Assembly (NCBI GenBank): GCA_035406685.1
Contig: DAONLM010000134.1
Coordinates: forward strand, 1 to 8,398
DNA from: DAONLM01 sp035406685
GTDB lineage: Bacteria > Spirochaetota > GWE2-31-10 > MWDO01
Reading direction: 5' to 3'
Length of the DNA stretch: 8,398 bases
The notes beneath the pieces were generated by a model. The model was not told the origin of the DNA, ran no database searches, and saw nothing but the letters and a program-made list of their open reading frames with translations. The position numbers and the translations under genes were made by a program. Positions 1-5,005 of the stretch are shown piece by piece; the first letter of the stretch is position 1, and every line of letters starts with the position of its first letter.

Positions 1-1
1 T

Positions 2-265
2 CATGATCATATTAACACATTTAGCATTGCCATTCTTATACGAGAACTTTTGGAAATATATTTTACTGGTATTGAAATAGAGGGAGAACAAGAGTTTGCA
101 AAAAGAATAGAAGAATGGCAAAAGGAAATTGAAACTTTAAGGGGAGCTAAGGCTGTGGTGGTGAAGATTGGTTCCCCAGATATCCCAGTCTCAGATGAAC
201 ATAACGACTATTTTTTACTCAAATTCAACTCAAATTTTTGCCTGAAAGAGATAAAATTTTTATAA
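2..265 (+). CDS. C-terminal 87 residues of an unrecognised protein, cut by the left window edge
   Basis: The reading frame is open from base 2 to a TAA at 263-265, so this is the tail of a longer gene and the TTG at 50 need not be a start. The fragment begins HDHINTFSIAILIREL, continues through a charged helical stretch (EFAKRIEEWQKEIETL) and then a probable strand AKAVVVKIGSP followed by DEHNDYFLLKFNSN. It looks like a soluble, mixed alpha/beta protein end with no membrane segment. I do not recognise the family. Base use is less AT-biased than the intergenic DNA, as expected for a real gene. No convincing terminator follows; the next 250 bases are intergenic. Coding status is likely, function unknown. 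Confidence 0.6.
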   Translation, partial: HDHINTFSIAILIRELLEIYFTGIEIEGEQEFAKRIEEWQKEIETLRGAKAVVVKIGSPDIPVSDEHNDYFLLKFNSNFCLKEIKFL

Positions 266-347
266 AACTTAAAATTTAAAGCACATTTTTATATTTATTT
301 ATTATCTCTTTAGATTTGCCTTAGGATAAGTCTGTTAATTTTTTTGC

Positions 348-364
348 CTAAAAATAAAATCACA
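348..364 (+). repeat. 17-bp dispersed repeat copy upstream of pta
   Basis: The 17 bases CCTAAAAATAAAATCAC are found again, on the opposite strand, at 4824-4840 beside the IS30 remnant. The inner 14 bases (TAAAAATAAAATCA) occur a third time at 4930-4943, and the first 12 occur at 487-498. It lies about 20 bases upstream of the pta -35 box. It could be a small dispersed repeat, an insertion-sequence end, or an upstream promoter element. AT-richness makes short matches cheap, but a 17-base match is longer than expected by chance in this window. Confidence 0.5.
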
Positions 365-382
365 CTGCTAAAAAATGTTTTA

Positions 383-411
383 TTGACAAATATATTTTGT
401 TTTGATAATAT
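383..411 (+). promoter_or_regulatory. Sigma-70-type promoter for pta and the downstream lipoprotein gene
   Basis: A perfect TTGACA (-35) at 383-388 is followed after 17 bases by TAATAT (406-411). An overlapping GATAAT at 404-409 gives a 15-base spacer. Transcription would start near 418, leaving a leader of roughly 105 bases before the pta ATG. No other equally good promoter is visible in the 266-524 gap. Confidence 0.6.
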
Positions 412-460
412 TTTAATAGTATTAAGTCTAATGTTACTTAATTAAATAGTAAAAAAAGTC

Positions 461-494
461 TTAGATCTAATTTTTTAGAGGTATTCCCTAAAAA
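461..494 (+). promoter_or_regulatory. Palindrome and hairpin in the pta leader
   Basis: Within the predicted leader there is a 10-base perfect palindrome TTAGATCTAA (461-470), directly followed by a stem-loop. Its arms are TTTTTAG (472-478) plus GG (480-481) and CC plus CTAAAAA (486-494), with one bulged A at 479 and loop TATT. The hairpin ends 19 bases before the AAGGAG ribosome binding site (514-519). It may be an operator, an mRNA stability element or chance structure in AT-rich DNA. Confidence 0.3.
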
Positions 495-524
495 TAAATA
501 TTTTATTTTATATAAGGAGAGAGT

Positions 525-1511
525 ATGAATTTTTTAGAAAAACTAAAATCAGATGCTAAAAGATTACAAAAAGTTATTGTTTTTCCAGAGGGGAAAGATG
601 CAAAAATTTTAGAAGCAGCATATAGACTCGTAAAAGAGGGGCTTGTAAAAAAGTCAATTGTTCTTGGAAATAAAAACGAGATAGATGCAGCAGCTAAAAT
701 TTGCAATGCGGATCTATCAATTCTTGAAATTATTGAGCCAGAAAAGGATCCTCACTTTGAAGAATATGTGAATGAATACTATGAATTGAGAAAGCATAAG
801 AATATTACAATGGATTTTGCAAGGGAACAGATGAAGAAGACCAATTTTTTTGGAGCAATGTGTGTAAGAAAAGATAGAGCAGATGGAATGGTTGCTGGTA
901 TTAATTCAGAGACAAAGCCATTTATCCCGGCATTTGAGATAGTAAAAACAGCAAAGGGTATAAATAGAGCATCAAGCATGTTTTTTATGGTTTTTCCAGA
1001 TAAAGTACTGTTTTATGCAGATTGTGGGATGAATATAAATCCAGATGAAGATACTCTTGCAGAGATAACAATTTCTACAATTATAACTGCAAAGAAATTT
1101 GGTAGTGAGCCAAGAGTTGCTTTACTATCATTTTCTACGAGAGGATCAGCAAGTGATCCACTGGTTGATAAAGTTAGAAATGCGACCATTAAAGCAAAAG
1201 AAAAAGCAAAGGAATTAGGTCTTGATGTTCCTATTGATGGCGAAATGCAATTTGATGCTGCCTTTATCCCAGAAGTAACAAAAAAGAAGGCTCCAGATTC
1301 TCCTTTTGTAAATGGACCTGCTAATGTTTTTATTTTTCCAGATCTTAATGCTGGAAATATATGTTATAAGGTAACGGAAAGACTTGCCGGTGCAATGGCT
1401 TTTGGACCTATTTTTCAGGGATTAAACAAACCGGTGAATGATTTATCAAGAGGGGCAAAGGTAGAAGATATAATAAATGTAGCATTAATTACTGCTATTC
1501 AGGCAGGCTAA
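525..1511 (+). CDS. pta: Phosphate acetyltransferase
   Basis: Cytoplasmic enzyme interconverting acetyl-CoA + phosphate with acetyl phosphate + CoA, normally paired with acetate kinase for ATP-yielding acetate formation; no ackA is in this window. At 328 residues it matches the short single-domain form, without the N-terminal DRTGG/BioD-like extension of the E. coli enzyme. Family signatures are PEGKDAKILEAA (21-32), YYELRKHK (85-92), FYADCGMNINPDEDTLAEI (about 166-184), GEMQFDAAFIPEV, the run ANVFIFPDLNAGNICYK and NDLSRGAKVEDIINVA (305-320). The last holds Ser308, Arg309 and Asp315, corresponding to catalytic-site Ser309, Arg310 and Asp316 of the Methanosarcina thermophila enzyme. Oddity: the usual Arg of VRPAL is Ile134 (FIPAF). 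The ATG start has AAGGAG at 514-519, 5 bases away. The next gene follows after 17 bases, probably in one operon. Confidence 0.93.
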   Translation: MNFLEKLKSDAKRLQKVIVFPEGKDAKILEAAYRLVKEGLVKKSIVLGNKNEIDAAAKICNADLSILEIIEPEKDPHFEEYVNEYYELRKHKNITMDFAREQMKKTNFFGAMCVRKDRADGMVAGINSETKPFIPAFEIVKTAKGINRASSMFFMVFPDKVLFYADCGMNINPDEDTLAEITISTIITAKKFGSEPRVALLSFSTRGSASDPLVDKVRNATIKAKEKAKELGLDVPIDGEMQFDAAFIPEVTKKKAPDSPFVNGPANVFIFPDLNAGNICYKVTERLAGAMAFGPIFQGLNKPVNDLSRGAKVEDIINVALITAIQAG

Positions 1512-1528
1512 TCTATACGGAGTATCAT

Positions 1529-2881
1529 GTGAGAAGAATATTTTTAACTATTTTTATTCTTATATTAGGAATTAGTTGCAGTAATGATGAGAAAATTATA
1601 ATAGCAAGATTTGATAATGGATATGTAACTTTAAAAGAGGCAATAAATGAATATGATAATCTTTCTGATAAAACAAAAGAAGAGATAAAGACAAAAAATG
1701 ACTATTTTAAACATGTAAGAAAGATTGCACTTGAAAAAATTTTATTACTTGAAGCATTGGAACAGGGACTTGATAAAGAAGAAAAATTTGTAAAAAAGAT
1801 TGAAGAGACAAAAAAGAAGATAGCATTTGATCTTTTGAAGAAAAGAAATGTAACAGATAAGATCAAAATAGTTGAATCAGATTATGCAAAATATAGAAAA
1901 CTCTACTCTCTCTATCAGATTGTAAAAAGAGTTGATATTCTTGATAAAAATAGAATTGAACAATCTAAAAAGATTTTACTCTCACTCTCAAAAGAGATAA
2001 AAGATCTGGTTTCTTTTAAGGAAGCTGCAAAAAAGTTTTCTGATGATGTTACGGCAAGAAATGGTGGCTTTGTTGGTGAGGTCTGGTCTGGCTATATGGA
2101 AGATGAGATTTCAAAAGTAATGGAGAAGTTAGGTACTAATAAAGTTTCTAATCTTATTGAGACAGACACTGGACTCTATCTTATTTATATTGAGAGAATA
2201 AGAGAGGCAAATCTTGAAGAATTGTTGAGAGACAAAGAACTTTACAATACTATTTATAAGGAAAAAGAGGATAAGTATGAGACTGAATGGTATGAATCAA
2301 TGTTGAATGATTTTAATCTAAAAATATATAAAGAAAGATTAAAAGAGAGAAAATATGATGATGAAATTGTAATTCAATATTTTGATAAAAAGAAGACAAG
2401 AAAAGAGTTTTTTGAACTTGTGGATAATTATAGGCAGAATGGTGCATTCCCAGAGCCAACCTATGAAGAATTGATACAACTTTCAAAAAATATTGCTCTT
2501 GGATTTATTATTGATAATAAAATTCATAAGGAGAATCTTTTAAATTCATACGAATTTAAAGAAAGATTTGAAAAAGAAAAAAAATTTTTACTTACAAGAG
2601 AATTCATTGATAGAAATATCTCTGTACCAGAAATAACCTATAATGAGATTAAAGAATTTTATGAGAAAAATAAAAAAGATCTTTTTACATTTCAGATTGA
2701 AAATGGTAAATTTTATATTCAGCCATTAAAAGAGGTTGAGGATTTTATAAAACAGAAGTTAAATAGTGAGGCAATTCAGAATGCAAAGTATGATTTATAT
2801 AGAAAAGAGGTAGAAAAATATCATCTTGTCATTGATGATAAAATATTAGATCTCTTAATAAAAAAAGTATCAAAAAAATAG
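1529..2881 (+). CDS. SurA/PrsA-like parvulin-type chaperone lipoprotein
   Basis: Probable envelope-anchored folding factor. Residues 1-17 form a lipoprotein signal: RR, a hydrophobic core, and lipobox LGIS-Cys17. A helical N-domain of SurA/PrsA type follows (about 22-115; ARFDNGYVTLKEA resembles the usual start VNGxxIT). Next is a parvulin-like domain (about 125-225) with the landmarks FKEAAKKFSDDVTARNGGFVG (its first 20 residues from 163) and TDTGLYLIYIERI. Both histidines conserved in active parvulins (HIL near the start, GYHII near the end) are absent, so isomerase activity is doubtful. Residues about 280-450 look like a second SurA-type helical module (YNEIKEFYEKNKKDLF, PLKEVEDFIKQKL) with no parvulin domain between its halves. 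The start is GTG at 1529 with GGAG at 1519-1522; the ATG at 1527 is followed at once by TGA and cannot be used. Co-transcription with pta looks likely from the 17-base gap. Confidence 0.8.
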   Translation: MRRIFLTIFILILGISCSNDEKIIIARFDNGYVTLKEAINEYDNLSDKTKEEIKTKNDYFKHVRKIALEKILLLEALEQGLDKEEKFVKKIEETKKKIAFDLLKKRNVTDKIKIVESDYAKYRKLYSLYQIVKRVDILDKNRIEQSKKILLSLSKEIKDLVSFKEAAKKFSDDVTARNGGFVGEVWSGYMEDEISKVMEKLGTNKVSNLIETDTGLYLIYIERIREANLEELLRDKELYNTIYKEKEDKYETEWYESMLNDFNLKIYKERLKERKYDDEIVIQYFDKKKTRKEFFELVDNYRQNGAFPEPTYEELIQLSKNIALGFIIDNKIHKENLLNSYEFKERFEKEKKFLLTREFIDRNISVPEITYNEIKEFYEKNKKDLFTFQIENGKFYIQPLKEVEDFIKQKLNSEAIQNAKYDLYRKEVEKYHLVIDDKILDLLIKKVSKK

Positions 2882-2902
2882 ATAAAAATTTGCAATTTAA
2901 AA

Positions 2903-2939
2903 AATTTTGATTTATAATTAAATCAAAATTGATTTTTTT
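2903..2939 (+). terminator. AT-rich hairpin with T tract; possible terminator or attenuator
   Basis: AATTTTGATTT (2903-2913) pairs perfectly with AAATCAAAATT (2920-2930) around a 6-base loop, followed by GA and seven T (2933-2939). It starts 22 bases after the lipoprotein stop codon, so it could end the pta-lipoprotein transcript. The stem has only two G-C-type pairs and would be weak by itself. A second stem, AAATCAA (2920-2926) with TTGATTT (2929-2935), overlaps and competes with the first. No clear separate promoter for the next gene is visible, so partial read-through is possible. Confidence 0.5.
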
Positions 2940-2951
2940 GTGGGGGGATTT

Positions 2952-3791
2952 ATGTCAAGTGCAAAGATTGTAAGGCCAACCATTGTTGAAGGGATATTTT
3001 ATCCAGAAAATAGAGATGCTTTAGAATCAATGATAAAGTCATCTCTTCTTTCGACAAATGTCGTAAAAATAAAAAGACCATTTGGCATAATCGCTCCATT
3101 TGCAAGTTATATATACTCTTCATCTGTATTTGCTGCCTCTTATTCTCAGTTGCTGAATGAGTTTTATGATACAGTTATAATAATTTCTCCAGTTCACAAA
3201 ATAGCATTTCCTCATATTGCATTGACAGAGAGTGATGCTTTTAACACTCCACTCGGCGATCTGGAAGTAGATAAAGAAGATAATGAATTTTTACTTAAAT
3301 ATAATAAAGAATATATAATAATTGATGAAAAACACCATTTAAATGAACATTCAATAGAGGTTCAATTACCATACATCCAGACTTTACTTGGAGAAAAGGT
3401 AAAAATTTTACCAATAATAATAGGAGAACAGAATACAAAATTTACAATTTTACTCTCAAAGGCAATCTCTTCTTTAATGGAGAAGAAGAGAGAGAAAAAA
3501 TATCTTATTATTGTCCCGACTAATTTGAGCCATGATTTAAAATATGAAAAGGCAATAGAAAAAGATAGAAAATTTGCAGAAGTATTAAAAAAAGCAGATG
3601 CTGATCTACTTGCAGAAAAGCTTGCCTTAAATGAGATTGAGGCATATGGTGGCGGGTGTGCTGTTACAATGTTAAGAATAGCAAATATTTTTAACATTAA
3701 AGAAGTTCATGTTTTAAAACTTCTTAATTCCGGTGATGTCACTGATGAAAAATTTAAAGTAGAAGGTTATATTGCTGCTTCTATTTGTTAA
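2952..3791 (+). CDS. amrB: Memo-family protein (AmmeMemoRadiSam system protein B) with altered metal site
   Basis: Soluble 279-residue protein of the Memo/AmmeMemoRadiSam B family, related to class III extradiol dioxygenases. Its biochemical role in bacteria is unsettled; partners (AMMECR1-like protein and a radical SAM enzyme) are not in this window. Family landmarks: VRPTIVEGIFYPEN (7-20), IIAPFASYIYSS (46-57), IISPVHKIAF (78-86), NTPLGDLEVD (98-107), EHSIEVQLPYIQ (132-143), PIIIGEQ, IVPTNLSH (187-194), EAYGGGCAVTML (230-241). Relative to human MEMO1, ligands His49, His81 and Cys244 correspond to Phe50, Lys83 and Tyr232, and Asp189 to Asn191; His194 and the EHSIEVQ segment are kept. Start choice: ATG at 2952 behind the G-rich run 2942-2948 gives the usual N-terminus; the in-frame GTG at 2940 would place that G-run inside the gene. 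It overlaps the convergent NlpC gene by 11 bases. Confidence 0.85.
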   Translation: MSSAKIVRPTIVEGIFYPENRDALESMIKSSLLSTNVVKIKRPFGIIAPFASYIYSSSVFAASYSQLLNEFYDTVIIISPVHKIAFPHIALTESDAFNTPLGDLEVDKEDNEFLLKYNKEYIIIDEKHHLNEHSIEVQLPYIQTLLGEKVKILPIIIGEQNTKFTILLSKAISSLMEKKREKKYLIIVPTNLSHDLKYEKAIEKDRKFAEVLKKADADLLAEKLALNEIEAYGGGCAVTMLRIANIFNIKEVHVLKLLNSGDVTDEKFKVEGYIAASIC

Positions 3792-4563
3792 TTTCTTCTA
3801 CTGAAATTTTAGTTTCTTTTATTAAATTATTATTTTTATCTGTTATCTTGATGGTGTAGACACCTTGTTTGGCTATTAAAAAACTATCTTCTAATTTAAA
3901 ATTAAGATTTTGTTCATTTTCTATAATAAGATTGAGATTTTCATCATAAGGTTCAATTTTTATAAAAATTTTACTATTTTCTTTAAAAGAATCTGATTCT
4001 TCATATATTTTATCTCTGTATAAAACCTTGCCTATCTTAATTTCTGTCTTGGAATAATCTTTTTCAATAACCAAAGTATTTTCGTTTTCTTTGTCGTCGG
4101 ATGGTAAATCAATGATTCTTCTTGCAAATACAAATCTTTCTTTATAATATTTCTCATCAAGAGAACTCTTAATAACACCTATATTAGGTCCTGCAGAGGC
4201 AGCATGCGCAAATTTTTTGTCAAAAAGATATATTCCCACATGACTTATCTCGCCAGTTGTATTAAAAAACAAAAGATCCCCCGATTGTAACTCGTTTATA
4301 TCAACAAATCTTCCTAACTTTTTCTGATTTGAAACCCCATTTGGTAGATCGATATTAAAAACTGTTTTATAAATTACTTTTGCAAATCCAGAGCAATCAA
4401 CACCATTTTTGCTTAGCCCAGCATAGAGATAGGGAGTGCCGAGCCATTCTTCAATAGTGGTAAATAATTTAGTTACAATTTCTTCTCTTGATGTCTGATT
4501 TTGAGAAAAAATTGGAAAGGAAATCAGGATAAAAAGTAGTATAATATATTTTTTAATATGCAT
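3781..4563 (-). CDS. Exported NlpC/P60-family cell-wall endopeptidase
   Basis: Probable peptidoglycan hydrolase that cleaves stem peptides (gamma-D-Glu to diamino acid bond in well-studied members). Residues 1-20 are a signal peptide (MHIKK, hydrophobic core, cleavage likely after FPIFS). The NlpC/P60 domain spans about 28-150. It shows EEWLGTPYLYAGLSKNGVDC with the catalytic Cys57 in DCSGF, LQSGDLLFF (92-100), catalytic His108 in ISHVGIYL, and third polar residue His120 in FAHAAS, so the catalytic set looks intact. Residues about 160-260 are an acidic/lysine-rich C-terminal extension with alternating hydrophobic strands (IFIKIEPYDENLNLIIENEQ; GVYTIKITD) of beta-sandwich look that I cannot assign. 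No strong Shine-Dalgarno precedes the ATG. It is transcribed alone, leftwards, from the promoter at 4609-4637 and converges on the Memo gene. Confidence 0.88.
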   Translation of the reverse strand: MHIKKYIILLFILISFPIFSQNQTSREEIVTKLFTTIEEWLGTPYLYAGLSKNGVDCSGFAKVIYKTVFNIDLPNGVSNQKKLGRFVDINELQSGDLLFFNTTGEISHVGIYLFDKKFAHAASAGPNIGVIKSSLDEKYYKERFVFARRIIDLPSDDKENENTLVIEKDYSKTEIKIGKVLYRDKIYEESDSFKENSKIFIKIEPYDENLNLIIENEQNLNFKLEDSFLIAKQGVYTIKITDKNNNLIKETKISVEEINK

Positions 4564-4608
4564 ATCTAAATTATCGTAAAAAATAAATCATAACTTAAAA
4601 AGTAATAC

Positions 4609-4637
4609 ATAGTATTAAAAGTTTTTAATTTTGTCAA
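4609..4637 (-). promoter_or_regulatory. Promoter for the NlpC/P60 gene
   Basis: On the minus strand a perfect TTGACA (4637-4632) is followed after exactly 17 bases by TACTAT (4614-4609). Transcription would begin near 4602, about 38 bases before the ATG. It lies just outside the end of the IS30 transposase remnant. Confidence 0.6.
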
Positions 4638-4655
4638 AAATAGTGAAACGTAGAT

Positions 4656-4928
4656 TTAATTACAAAGTGCATATTTTATAATCTCATAAGGCGTCATAAA
4701 ATTAAGACATTTTAATGGTCTATGGTTTAAAATATTTTGAATTCTTAATAATTCTTCTTCTGATATTTTAGCAAAATCTGTTTTTTTCGGCAAGAAAAAT
4801 CTAATTTTGCCAATTCTATGCGAGTGATTTTATTTTTAGGTAAAAATTTTTAATTTTTTACAGAAAACTTTCATATTTTTCCTTCTGAATAGATTTTTGA
4901 CAAACTATAATTTGTTGGGTATAACTAT
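4656..4928 (-). pseudogene. Decayed C-terminal remnant of an IS30-family transposase
   Basis: Read on the minus strand, the frame ending at TAA 4656-4658 gives KIRFFLPKKTDFAKISEEEL and then NILNHRPLKCLNFMTPYEI. This is the hallmark C-terminus of IS30-family DDE transposases (typically FFPKGTDF...LNNRPRKCLGYKTPYE). The open stretch is only 57 codons. Upstream in the same frame, after two stops (4830-4832 and 4836-4838), FVKNLFRRKNMKVFC (4904-4860) resembles the preceding family block (EFA...NxKVYF). The distance from Val of KVF to Gly of GKIR equals that in intact members. Another in-frame stop lies at 4905-4907. There is no start codon, no DDE N-terminal part and no room for one before the LuxR gene, so this is a relic. 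Confidence is high for the C-terminal block and lower for the upstream block. Confidence 0.8.
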
Positions 4929-4943
4929 TTAAAAATAAAATCA
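4824..4943. repeat. 14-bp perfect inverted repeat around 91 bases, beside the IS30 relic
   Basis: TGATTTTATTTTTA (4825-4838) and its exact reverse complement TAAAAATAAAATCA (4930-4943) face each other across 91 bases. The left arm extends to the 17-base match with 348-364. Possible readings are ends of a small non-autonomous element, decayed insertion-sequence ends, or a dispersed regulatory repeat. No target-site duplication is evident. Confidence 0.55.
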
Positions 4944-4967
4944 TATCCTAACTTTTTTAAATTTTTA

Positions 4968-4996
4968 TTGACACAGCCTTATCTTTTAAGTAAAAT
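4968..4996 (+). promoter_or_regulatory. Near-consensus promoter for the membrane LuxR-type regulator
   Basis: TTGACA (4968-4973), a 17-base spacer, and TAAAAT (4991-4996). The predicted start of transcription, 7 or so bases downstream, falls at about 5003-5005, immediately before the ATG at 5006. The transcript would therefore have almost no leader. A perfect TATAAT overlaps at 4996-5001 but its spacer would be 22 bases. Confidence 0.65.
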
Positions 4997-5005
4997 ATAA
5001 TAAAG

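Noticed and set aside
266..524. A second IS30 relic upstream of pta suggested by the 17-base match
   Set aside because: Similarity does not extend to any recognisable transposase residues on either side; only the short repeat is shared.
503..979. Minus-strand open frames opposite pta (503-706 and 779-979)
   Set aside because: They are antisense shadows of pta, Ser/Phe-rich with no ribosome binding sites; the plus-strand frame is unmistakably Pta.
1527..1532. ATG at 1527 as start of the parvulin lipoprotein
   Set aside because: It is followed directly by TGA; the GTG at 1529 opens the frame that carries the lipobox signal peptide.
2940..2951. GTG at 2940 as the Memo start
   Set aside because: It would make the G-rich ribosome binding site coding and add MGGF; the family N-terminus fits the ATG at 2952.
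3362..3697. 111-codon minus-strand open frame inside the Memo gene
   Set aside because: Its composition (Phe/Ser runs) is that expected of the reverse of an AT-rich coding strand, and the Memo frame is well supported.
4656..4829. The 57-codon minus-strand frame as a functional small gene
   Set aside because: It has no start codon or ribosome binding site and matches only the terminal block of a much longer transposase.
4996..5001. Perfect TATAAT as the -10 box of the LuxR-type gene
   Set aside because: The distance to TTGACA is 22 bases and transcription would start inside or after the ATG; TAAAAT at 4991 with a 17-base spacer fits better, although overlap of both cannot be excluded.
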